Assembly: GCA_947478935.1 (NCBI GenBank)
Contig: CANJXV010000193.1
Span: forward strand, 1-5,376
DNA from: Comamonadaceae bacterium
GTDB taxonomy: Bacteria > Pseudomonadota > Gammaproteobacteria > Burkholderiales > Burkholderiaceae_C
Direction: 5' to 3'
DNA length: 5,376 nt
Part shown: in pieces, positions 1 through 5,069 of the stretch
Numbering within the stretch: position 1 is the first letter of the stretch
Layout of the letters: each line of letters begins with the position of its first letter
Translations under genes and position numbers: made by a program
Notes under the pieces: generated by a model
What the model saw: only the letters and a program-made list of their open reading frames with translations
Told to the model about the DNA's origin: nothing
The model's database searches: none

Positions 1-489
1 CGCCGCGTGGGCGTGGACTTGCCGATTTACCCGGGCAAAGGCTATAGCGCCACATTCCCCATAATGCGGCCCGAGCGGGCGCCTTCGGTGTCGGTGATCG
101 ACGACTCGCGCAAGATTGCCATCACCCGCTTAGGCGACCAGATCCGCGTAGCCGGCACGATCGAAGTGGGCAGCTACGACCTGGGACTGGACAGCCCGGT
201 ATCCCAAGCGCGCTGCCACATGCTGGCGCGTCGGGTCGAGGAAATCTGGCCTGGCATGTGCGACACCCGCTTGCCCCGTGAAGGTGGCAATCCGCAGTTC
301 TGGGCCGGCTTGCGCCCCGCCACGCCGACCAATATTCCCTACATCGGCCAAACGCCTGTGCGCGGGCTCTGGGTTAACGCCGGCCACGGCACCTTGGGCT
401 GGACGCACGGCGCCGGTTCGGGCAAGGCCTTGGCTGCGCGTATGGATGGTGAAGACGCGATCGACGGTTTCCCGTTTCTCGCCGGGTAA
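1..489 (+). CDS. dadA: DadA-family D-amino acid dehydrogenase, C-terminal part (5' end outside window)
   Basis: This is the last 162 codons of an FAD-dependent D-amino acid dehydrogenase. The family oxidises D-amino acids, typically D-alanine, to the 2-oxo acid and ammonia and feeds electrons to the respiratory chain at the inner membrane. The frame is open from the first base and stops at TAA 487-489. Family signatures are YPGKGYSATFPI near the left edge, WAGLRPATP (nt 301-327) and GHGTLGWT followed by GAGSGKALA (from nt 385), the conserved C-terminal flavin-site segment of DadA. E. coli DadA has about 430 residues, so roughly 270 residues with the N-terminal dinucleotide-binding fold lie upstream. 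The gene converges on the LysR gene with a 27-bp gap. Its product could recycle alanine made by the nearby aminotransferase to pyruvate. Family assignment is firm. True D-alanine specificity, rather than that of a paralogue, cannot be judged from this part. Confidence 0.88.
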   Translation, partial: RRVGVDLPIYPGKGYSATFPIMRPERAPSVSVIDDSRKIAITRLGDQIRVAGTIEVGSYDLGLDSPVSQARCHMLARRVEEIWPGMCDTRLPREGGNPQFWAGLRPATPTNIPYIGQTPVRGLWVNAGHGTLGWTHGAGSGKALAARMDGEDAIDGFPFLAG

Positions 490-495
490 ATAGGA

Positions 496-520
496 CTAGC
501 AAAACGCTGGCAGCGGCTAG
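496..520. repeat. Small inverted repeat in the convergent dadA / LysR junction
   Basis: CTAGC (496-500) pairs with GCTAG (516-520). Inside it, CGC (505-507) can pair with GCG (513-515) around a 5-nt loop, leaving AAAA as a bulge. The right arm contains the LysR stop codon. It lies where two convergent transcripts meet, so it may help 3'-end formation. There is no U-tract on the + side and only a weak one on the - side, so I do not call it a terminator. Confidence 0.3.
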
Positions 521-1539
521 GCGACGTGCGCCTGCTCCAGGCATTGCAAAAACGCGCGCGTGGCGCGCGCGGCTTGCGGTGAGCGGCGAGTGATGGCGAA
601 GAACTCGCAGTCGTAAAAAAACACATCGGGCAGCACTGCCTGCATCTGCCCTTGCTGCACAAAGCTGTCCGCATAGTGCTCAGGCAAAAATCCGACGAAG
701 CGGCCCGACAAAATCAAAGTGGCAATCGACTCCTGGTCAAAACCGGTGGCGCTGCGGGTCAGGCGCAATTGCTGGCTGACCTGCAAATTGGGTGAGTGGT
801 AGCCCAGACCGGCAAATGGAAGAGCGCGCACTGTTTCCCAATCCAGACCCTTGTGCGCGCTGCCAAACAAGGCATGGCCAGGTCCGCAGTACAAGCACAT
901 GTGTTCATCAAACAGGCGTGCGTAGTGCAAGGTGCCGGAGGTACGGTGGCCGGGGATGATGCCTAGGTGGAACTGGCCATCGAGCACGCCGCGCTCGATG
1001 GCGTTGAGCGTGGCGACATGCAGATTGAGCGAGACATCCGGCGCGCGCGCGTGAAAGCGCGCAATCGCCTGCGCTACCCGGGCCTTGGGGTTGCTGGCGG
1101 TTTTGTCAAACACCGCGATTTGCAACTGGCCGCCCATGCGTTGGTGAATTTCATCAACGCTGCTGCGAAACGCATCGGTGGCGGCCATCAACTGAGTGGT
1201 ATGGGCGTAAATTTTTTGGCCCTCGGGCGTCAGGGCAAAACCGGCCCGTCCACGGCGACACAGGCGCAAGCCGAGGCGGGTTTCCAGGTCTTTGATGTGG
1301 CGGCTAACGGTGGAGCTGCCGATATTGAGCTCTAGCTCGGCTGCGGCCATGCCGCCGCAATCGGCCACCACCCGGAATACGCGCAGCAAACGCAAGTCCA
1401 TGTCGCTGAGCTGGCCCAAGGCCGGACCCGTGGGCATTGTGGCGGCTTGGGCGGGGGGCTTGCGCCGGGGCAGCGCTTTACTGCTTGGCGACCGCGCTTT
1501 GGCCGGTGCATCCGATGTGGTGGTGTGCTTAGGTTTCAT
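517..1539 (-). CDS. LysR-type transcriptional regulator, BauR-like by position
   Basis: This 340-residue protein is a LysR-family DNA-binding regulator, probably controlling the divergent bauA gene in response to a beta-alanine-related effector (inferred from context). The winged helix-turn-helix spans about residues 47-105: MDLRLLRVFRVVAD, then LNIGSSTVSRHIKDLETRLG as turn and recognition helix, then LCRRGRAGFALTPEG as wing. A linker helix runs to about 135. The periplasmic-binding-like effector domain runs from about 138 (LQIAVFDK) to the end, with no truncation. The start at 1539 is chosen because a good sigma70-like promoter (1571-1598) lies just upstream; the frame stays open to 1704 but that would run through the promoter. 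No clear Shine-Dalgarno precedes 1539, and ATGs at 1437 and 1401 are alternatives. With the 1539 start there is an unusual 45-residue Ala/Pro/Lys/Arg-rich N-terminal extension. P. aeruginosa BauR is a LysR protein encoded beside bauA, but orthology needs a search. Confidence 0.93.
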   Translation of the reverse strand: MKPKHTTTSDAPAKARSPSSKALPRRKPPAQAATMPTGPALGQLSDMDLRLLRVFRVVADCGGMAAAELELNIGSSTVSRHIKDLETRLGLRLCRRGRAGFALTPEGQKIYAHTTQLMAATDAFRSSVDEIHQRMGGQLQIAVFDKTASNPKARVAQAIARFHARAPDVSLNLHVATLNAIERGVLDGQFHLGIIPGHRTSGTLHYARLFDEHMCLYCGPGHALFGSAHKGLDWETVRALPFAGLGYHSPNLQVSQQLRLTRSATGFDQESIATLILSGRFVGFLPEHYADSFVQQGQMQAVLPDVFFYDCEFFAITRRSPQAARATRAFLQCLEQAHVA

Positions 1540-1556
1540 AAATTTGCAAGTAAATA

Positions 1557-1568
1557 GCGATAATTCGC
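1557..1568. promoter_or_regulatory. Short dyad over the predicted LysR transcription start
   Basis: GCGA (1557-1560) and TCGC (1565-1568) form a perfect 4-bp dyad around TAAT. It sits just downstream of the predicted -10 box of the LysR promoter, where a bound protein would block initiation. This suggests an autoregulatory operator, but a 4-bp dyad is common by chance. Confidence 0.25.
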
Positions 1569-1570
1569 AC

Positions 1571-1598
1571 TTTATAAGAGTAACAGAGAGGTTCACAA
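1571..1598 (-). promoter_or_regulatory. Candidate sigma70 promoter for the LysR regulator gene
   Basis: Read on the minus strand, TTGTGA (1598-1593, 4 of 6 to the -35 consensus) is followed after 16 nt by TATAAA (1576-1571, 5 of 6 to the -10 consensus). Transcription would begin near 1564 and leave a leader of about 25 nt before the ATG at 1539, which supports that start codon. No equally good promoter is visible on the + strand for bauA, as expected of a gene that needs an activator. Confidence 0.5.
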
Positions 1599-1601
1599 TC
1601 T

Positions 1602-1620
1602 GGTTTTGCCTGAGCAAGCC
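1602..1620. promoter_or_regulatory. Candidate LysR-type operator in the divergent control region
   Basis: TTGC (1606-1609) and GCAA (1614-1617) form a dyad around CTGA, flanked by an outer GG (1602-1603) and CC (1619-1620). T1605 and A1617 satisfy the T-N11-A layout of LysR boxes. The site lies immediately upstream of the predicted LysR -35 and 54 bp before the bauA start, a usual place for a LysR protein to repress itself and activate the divergent gene. Binding by this particular protein is inferred. Confidence 0.4.
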
Positions 1621-1662
1621 GACACTTTCTGTGCGGCTGAAAAGGCTTTTTGACCCAGCACT

Positions 1663-1667
1663 AGGAG
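1663..1667 (+). promoter_or_regulatory. Ribosome binding site of bauA
   Basis: AGGAG lies 6 nt before the ATG at 1674, an optimal Shine-Dalgarno arrangement. It fixes the bauA start and is the clearest ribosome binding site among the metabolic genes here. Confidence 0.85.
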
Positions 1668-1673
1668 TCCGCC

Positions 1674-3044
1674 ATGAAACCCCATGACACCGCCACCCAC
1701 GCACCGGTTGTAACCACTACCTCCGCCTACCCGCGCGACGCCGCCTGGATGGACGCGCACTGGATGCCTTACACCGGCAACCGCAATTTCAAAGCCAGTC
1801 CGCGCATGATGGTCAGCGCCAAAGGCGCTTATTACACCGACTCCAACGGACGCAAAGTGATGGATGGCCTGTCGGGCCTGTGGTGCTGCGGCCTGGGCCA
1901 TGGCCGCCAGGAAATTACCGATGCGGTCAGCCGCCAGATTGGCACCATGGAATATTCACCCGCCTTTCAATACGCGCACCCGCTGTCGTTTGAGTTGGCC
2001 AACAAAATCAGCCAACTCATGCCGGAAGGCTTGGACCGTGTGTTTTTCGCCGGCTCGGGCTCGGAGTGCGCAGACACCTCGCTGAAAATGGCACGTGCCT
2101 ACTGGCGCGCCAAAGGCATGGGCACCAAGACGCGCTTGATTGGCCGAGAAAAAGGCTATCACGGCGTTAACTTTGGCGGCATTTCAGTCGGCGGCATTGG
2201 CGCCAACCGCAAGACGTTCGGCCAGGGCATCGAGGCCGACCATCTGCCACATACCCAGTTGCCGCAAAACGTGTATTCGCGCGGCATGCCAGCACACGGT
2301 GTCGAGCTGGCCGATGAGCTGTTGCGCCTGATTACGCTGCACGATGCATCCAATATCGCCGCCGTCATCGTCGAGCCCATGTCCGGCTCTGGCGGCGTGG
2401 TGGTGCCTCCGGTGGGCTACCTGGCGCGTCTGCGCGAGATTTGCACTGCCAACAACATCTTGTTGATCTTTGATGAAGTGATCACCGGCTTTGGCCGATG
2501 CGGTGCCTACACCGGCTCGGCCGCCTTTGGTGTGACCCCGGACATCATGAACATCGCCAAGCAAGTGACCAACGGAGCACAGCCCTTGGGCGCGGTGGTG
2601 GCTAAGAAAGAAATCTACGATACCTTTATGGATGCCGGCGGCCCACAATACATGATGGAATTCACCCACGGCTACACCTACTCGGCGCACCCGGTAGCTT
2701 GCGCTGCCGGTATTGCAGCCCTGGATGTGTTGGTCAAGGAAAACATGATCGAGCGTGTGGCCGCCATGGCGCCGTATTTTGAGCAAGCGGTGCACAGCCT
2801 CAAAGGCAGCAAGCACATCACCGATATCCGTAACGTGGGCTTGGCAGCAGGGTTCACCATCGCCGCCGTGCCCGGCGAACCGGCGCGCCGCCCTTATGAA
2901 ATTGCGATGCGTTGCCTCGAAAAAGGTTTTTACGTGCGCTACGGTGGCGACACCATCCAATTGGCGCCGCCTTTCATCATCGAAAAATCCGAAATAGACA
3001 GCCTGATCAATGCATTGGGCGAATCGATGAATGCGACTGACTAA
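1674..3044 (+). CDS. bauA: Beta-alanine/omega-amino acid:pyruvate aminotransferase (class III, PLP)
   Basis: This 456-residue cytosolic enzyme transfers the amino group of beta-alanine, and often other omega-amines, to pyruvate, giving malonate semialdehyde and L-alanine. The full class III fold is present: DAHWMPYT (27-34) and LSGLWCCGLGH (66-76) from the substrate entrance, GSGSECAD (127-134) for the PLP phosphate, GYHG (161-164) with the ring-stacking tyrosine, FDEVITGFGR (266-275) with Asp267 for the pyridine nitrogen, and Lys296 in NIAKQVTNG as the Schiff-base lysine. HGYTYSAHP (332-340) completes the cofactor site. VRYGGD (421-426) carries Arg422, matching the substrate-carboxylate arginine of the Pseudomonas putida enzyme, whose sequence it follows closely from memory. 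Length is normal and no key residue is missing. It is divergent from the LysR gene and followed by a strong terminator. It is upstream of mmsA, the next pathway step. The alternative is an omega-transaminase of different amine preference, but the conserved neighbours favour beta-alanine. Confidence 0.95.
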   Translation: MKPHDTATHAPVVTTTSAYPRDAAWMDAHWMPYTGNRNFKASPRMMVSAKGAYYTDSNGRKVMDGLSGLWCCGLGHGRQEITDAVSRQIGTMEYSPAFQYAHPLSFELANKISQLMPEGLDRVFFAGSGSECADTSLKMARAYWRAKGMGTKTRLIGREKGYHGVNFGGISVGGIGANRKTFGQGIEADHLPHTQLPQNVYSRGMPAHGVELADELLRLITLHDASNIAAVIVEPMSGSGGVVVPPVGYLARLREICTANNILLIFDEVITGFGRCGAYTGSAAFGVTPDIMNIAKQVTNGAQPLGAVVAKKEIYDTFMDAGGPQYMMEFTHGYTYSAHPVACAAGIAALDVLVKENMIERVAAMAPYFEQAVHSLKGSKHITDIRNVGLAAGFTIAAVPGEPARRPYEIAMRCLEKGFYVRYGGDTIQLAPPFIIEKSEIDSLINALGESMNATD

Positions 3045-3057
3045 GAACCTGAAGCAA

Positions 3058-3078
3058 CCAGTCGCATTGTGCGTCTGG
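3058..3078 (+). repeat. Stable hairpin just after the bauA stop codon
   Basis: CCAG-T-CGCA (3058-3066) pairs with TGCG-T-CTGG (3070-3078) around a TTG loop: 8 pairs with one T-T mismatch. It starts 13 nt after the stop and has no following T-tract, so it is not itself a terminator. In the transcript it could protect the mRNA 3' end, ahead of the terminator at 3111. Function is inferred. Confidence 0.45.
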
Positions 3079-3110
3079 CGCTGTCCAAGGGCGTTCAGAG
3101 CTGTGGGGCA

Positions 3111-3158
3111 GCCTGAGCACCCAGTGCACTGCAATGGGTGAGCAGGCCCGTCTTTTTT
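3111..3158 (+). terminator. Intrinsic (Rho-independent) terminator of bauA
   Basis: The 13-nt arms 3111-3123 (GCCTG-AG-CACCCA) and 3135-3147 (TGGGTG-AG-CAGGC) form 11 pairs interrupted by two facing AG mismatches, closing an 11-nt loop. Six T residues follow at 3153-3158, 5 nt after the stem. Position and direction fit termination of bauA 67-114 nt after its stop. The internal mismatch and the 5-nt gap may make it leaky, which would permit some read-through into mmsA. Confidence 0.68.
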
Positions 3159-3161
3159 GAG

Positions 3162-3189
3162 GTTGACAAACGCGTATCTTTAAGTCAAC
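3162..3189. promoter_or_regulatory. Operator-like perfect 6-bp inverted repeat
   Basis: GTTGAC (3162-3167) and GTCAAC (3184-3189) are perfect inverted half-sites separated by 16 bp, so their centres are 22 bp apart, about two helical turns, and face the same side of DNA. The left half overlaps the TTGACA hexamer. This geometry suits a dimeric regulator controlling mmsA. As RNA, a 6-bp stem with a 16-nt loop would be weak. Confidence 0.4.
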
Positions 3190-3208
3190 GCAAGCCCGCC
3201 AAGCTTGC
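3190..3208. repeat. Perfect 6-bp hairpin in the mmsA leader
   Basis: GCAAGC (3190-3195) and GCTTGC (3203-3208) pair perfectly around a 7-nt loop, directly abutting the preceding inverted repeat. The GCAAGCC string of the left arm also occurs in the candidate LysR operator upstream of bauA (1614-1620), so this may be a second site for the same regulator. A TATAAA follows at 3209. Confidence 0.4.
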
Positions 3209-3380
3209 TATAAAGCCAGATTCGCCGTTCTCAGCAAAAGCTTGCAGCCCAACATAGCATGGTATTGCAGCGTGTCGGCTCGCCGCCATGGGCGCATTTG
3301 CGATACTTGAGCCAGCTGCAGCCAAGCCGCTCGCAAGAATTTTTCTAACCTCTTCATTTTTTAACTTGAGCACTTTGACT

Positions 3381-4886
3381 ATGTCCACATTACCCACTAT
3401 CGGCCACCTGATTGGCGGCCAATTAACCCAAGGCGGAAGCCGCAGCACCGAGGTGTTCAACCCTGCCACCGGCAAAGCCGAGAAGAAACTCTTGCTGGCT
3501 GACAAATTAACCGTGGAGCAGGCGATTGCCAATGCCCAGGCCGCCTTCCCCGAGTGGCGCAACACGCCGCCGCTCAAACGCGCCCGAGTGATGAGCAAGC
3601 TAAAAGTGCTACTGGAAGAACATGCCGATGCCTTGTGTGCACTGGTGACCGCCGAACACGGCAAAGTGCTTCCCGACGCCATGGGCGAATTGCAGCGCGG
3701 CATTGAAAATGTGGAGTACGCCAGCTACGCACCCGAATTGCTCAAAGGCGAGCACAGCAAAAACGTCGGCCCGGCTATCGACTCCTGGAGCGAGTTTCAG
3801 GCTCTGGGCGTGACCGCCGGTATCACCCCATTTAACTTTCCCATCATGGTGCCCTTGTGGATGTGGCCCATGGCGGTGGCGTGCGGAAACACTTTTATTT
3901 TGAAACCCTCCGAGCGCGACCCTAGCAGCACCATGCTGGTAGCGCAATTGGCCTTGGAAGCGGGCTTGCCACCGGGCGTTCTTAATGTGGTCAATGGTGA
4001 CAAGGAAGCGGTGGACACGCTGCTGACAGACCCGCGCGTCAAAGCGGTCAGCTTTGTAGGCAGCACACCGATAGCCGAATACATCTATGCCACCGGTTGT
4101 GCCCATGGCAAACGCGTGCAGGCACTTGGCGGTGCTAAGAACCACGCAGTGGTGATGCCCGATGCCGATGTAGCCAACGCGGTGAACGCGCTCATGGGTG
4201 CGGCTTACGGCTCCTGCGGCGAGCGCTGCATGGCCATCCCCTTGGTGGTGGCGGTGGGCGATGCCACGGCGGACGCTGTGATTGCGGGCCTGAAGGTAGA
4301 GATTGCCAAGATGAAAGTCGGCCCCGGCACTACTGCTGGTATGGACATGGGCCCGCTGGTCACCAAAGCGCATTTTGAAAAAGTGAAGGGGTATGTAGAC
4401 CAGGGTGTGGCCGAAGGCGCTACTTTGGTGGTCGATGGACGCGGCGTCCAGGTGCCGGGCCACGAGCAAGGCTATTTCCTGGGCCCCTGCCTGTTTGACA
4501 ACGTCAAACCCGGCATGGTGACTTACCAGGAAGAAATCTTCGGACCGGTGCTGGGCGTGGTGCGCGTCAAGACCTTGCAAGAAGCCATGGACATGATTGA
4601 CGCCCATGAATACGGCAATGGAACCTGCATCTTTACCCGCGACGGCGAGGCCGCACGGTACTTCACCGACAACATTTTGGTGGGCATGGTGGGCGTCAAT
4701 GTACCCCTACCTGTGCCAGTGGCTTACCACTCCTTTGGGGGATGGAAGCGCTCCCTGTTTGGCGATTTGCATGCCTACGGACCGGACGCTGCGCGTTTTT
4801 ATACCAAGCGCAAAACCATCACCCAACGCTGGCCTTCCGCTGGCGTACGAGAGGGAACCATGTTCAGCTTCCCCTCCAGTAAATAA
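3381..4886 (+). CDS. mmsA: CoA-acylating (methyl)malonate-semialdehyde dehydrogenase
   Basis: This 501-residue aldehyde dehydrogenase-superfamily enzyme oxidises malonate semialdehyde, or methylmalonate semialdehyde from valine, with NAD+ and CoA to acetyl-CoA or propionyl-CoA plus CO2. Seen in order: the N-terminal IGGQL (11-15); Arg106 in GELQRGIENVEYA, matching the substrate-carboxylate arginine of this subfamily; the Rossmann segment PFNFPIMVPLWMWPMAVACGN (150-170) with Asn152 of the oxyanion hole; KPSERDP (175-181); FVGSTP (225-230); GGAKNH (250-255), where ordinary aldehyde dehydrogenases carry the general-base Glu that CoA-acylating members lack; GSCGERCMA (277-285) with Arg282 and nucleophile Cys283; and EEIFGPV (384-390). 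Length is typical. The start at 3381 gives the usual N-terminus; its Shine-Dalgarno is weak (TTGAG at 3366-3370). In Pseudomonas beta-alanine loci the equivalent gene is bauC. Following bauA, it is well placed to process that enzyme's product, but a role in valine or inositol breakdown is not excluded. Confidence 0.95.
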   Translation: MSTLPTIGHLIGGQLTQGGSRSTEVFNPATGKAEKKLLLADKLTVEQAIANAQAAFPEWRNTPPLKRARVMSKLKVLLEEHADALCALVTAEHGKVLPDAMGELQRGIENVEYASYAPELLKGEHSKNVGPAIDSWSEFQALGVTAGITPFNFPIMVPLWMWPMAVACGNTFILKPSERDPSSTMLVAQLALEAGLPPGVLNVVNGDKEAVDTLLTDPRVKAVSFVGSTPIAEYIYATGCAHGKRVQALGGAKNHAVVMPDADVANAVNALMGAAYGSCGERCMAIPLVVAVGDATADAVIAGLKVEIAKMKVGPGTTAGMDMGPLVTKAHFEKVKGYVDQGVAEGATLVVDGRGVQVPGHEQGYFLGPCLFDNVKPGMVTYQEEIFGPVLGVVRVKTLQEAMDMIDAHEYGNGTCIFTRDGEAARYFTDNILVGMVGVNVPLPVPVAYHSFGGWKRSLFGDLHAYGPDAARFYTKRKTITQRWPSAGVREGTMFSFPSSK

Positions 4887-4935
4887 CTTTTTTGGTAAAT
4901 ATGTTTTTTAATGTAAAAATATGATGTAAGATAAC

Positions 4936-4990
4936 AAAAAATGACGAAAATCATAAATCTGCTGTAAATTCGACAGAACCGTCATTTTTT
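4936..4990. terminator. Perfect 11-bp inverted repeat, possible terminator after mmsA
   Basis: AAAAAATGACG (4936-4946) is the exact reverse complement of CGTCATTTTTT (4980-4990). The 33-nt interior contains a second small stem, CTGT (4962-4965) with ACAG (4973-4976). The A-tract/T-tract arrangement, with T6 after GACG/CGTC, could act on either strand. Against a classical terminator are the short GC part of the stem and the long interior, so a protein-binding or cruciform role is also possible. Confidence 0.45.
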
Positions 4991-5006
4991 GAGAGAATAT
5001 TGTCGG

Positions 5007-5035
5007 ATTTCAGATGTTGAACTGAAATGCTTCAA
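5007..5035. promoter_or_regulatory. Two overlapping, mutually exclusive inverted repeats upstream of the winged-helix gene
   Basis: ATTTCAG (5007-5013) and CTGAAAT (5022-5028) form a perfect 7-bp dyad with an 8-nt loop. TTGAA (5017-5021), inside that loop, also pairs with TTCAA (5031-5035) across 9 nt. Only one of the two RNA stems can form at a time. The block ends 34 bp before the ATG at 5070. It may be an operator for the encoded DNA-binding protein or a switchable leader structure. Confidence 0.45.
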
Positions 5036-5059
5036 TAAAAAAACCATATTTCAACCGTT

Positions 5060-5063
5060 GGAG
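5060..5063 (+). promoter_or_regulatory. Ribosome binding site of the winged-helix gene
   Basis: GGAG lies 6 nt before the ATG at 5070. This good spacing supports a real gene starting there although it runs out of the window. Confidence 0.7.
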
Positions 5064-5069
5064 TCGATC

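Larger units (their letters stand above)
1517..1696. repeat. Imperfect 23-bp inverted repeat at the two divergent start regions (arms 1517-1539 and 1674-1696)
   Basis: The first 23 nt of the LysR gene (read on the minus strand) and of bauA match at 18 of 23 positions, beginning with an identical ATGAAACC. The two proteins therefore start alike, MKPKHTTTSD and MKPHDTATHA. The arms face each other across the control region. The ACC-rich (Thr) part makes chance similarity easier, so this could be coincidence. Confidence 0.4.
3159..3380 (+). other. Non-coding leader between the bauA terminator and mmsA
   Basis: I find no credible gene in these 222 bases. The mmsA frame is open from an ATG at 3288, but that codon has no Shine-Dalgarno and its 31-residue extension lies outside the family's normal N-terminus. 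The stretch contains a perfect TTGACA (3163-3168) without a fitting -10 box, a TATAAA (3209-3214) without a fitting -35, two dyads (listed separately) and three copies of a TGCAGC core (3243-3248, 3266-3271, 3317-3322). It ends in a T-rich stretch before the start. mmsA probably has its own promoter here, but I cannot place it. Confidence 0.6.
4887..5069. other. AT-rich intergenic segment with nested inverted repeats
   Basis: By hand count about 53 of 183 bases are G or C (29%), far below the flanking genes. It contains T6 runs at 4888-4893 and 4904-4909, loosely repeated GTAAA-type strings (4895, 4913, 4926), the terminator-like repeat at 4936-4990 and the alternating hairpins at 5007-5035. 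It must hold the 3' end of mmsA and the promoter of the winged-helix gene. One weak promoter candidate is TCGACA (4970-4975), a 17-nt spacer and GAGAAT (4993-4998). Confidence 0.7.

Noticed and set aside
277..285. GERC rather than GQRC at the MmsA catalytic cysteine (residue numbering of MmsA)
   Set aside because: As far as I recall, Glu before Arg-Cys is a normal variant in this subfamily, and the catalytic Cys and adjacent Arg are intact.
1540..1704. Upstream extension of the LysR frame to 1704
   Set aside because: It would overlap the bauA start and run through the predicted LysR promoter; the peptide shows no family similarity.
2184..3134. Long open frame on the minus strand opposite bauA (316 codons)
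   Set aside because: It is His/Arg/Gly-rich with no recognisable domain and lies wholly antisense to a well-conserved aminotransferase; high GC creates such frames.
3163..3214. TTGACA (3163) with TATAAA (3209) as one sigma70 promoter
   Set aside because: The spacer would be 40 nt, far from 16-18, and neither hexamer has an acceptable partner at normal spacing.
3288..3380. 31-codon upstream extension of mmsA in the same frame
   Set aside because: The ATG at 3288 has no Shine-Dalgarno, the peptide is not part of the family's N-terminus, and the start at 3381 gives a normal-length enzyme.
3609..4607. Long minus-strand open frame opposite mmsA (332 codons)
   Set aside because: Same reason: biased composition, no motifs, antisense to an intact dehydrogenase gene.
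4849..4893. Hairpin at the end of mmsA (GAG-A-GGGAA with TTCCCCTC) followed by T6 at 4888 as terminator
   Set aside because: The stem has a bulge, lies inside the coding region and is separated from the T-run by 11 nt, too far for a standard intrinsic terminator.
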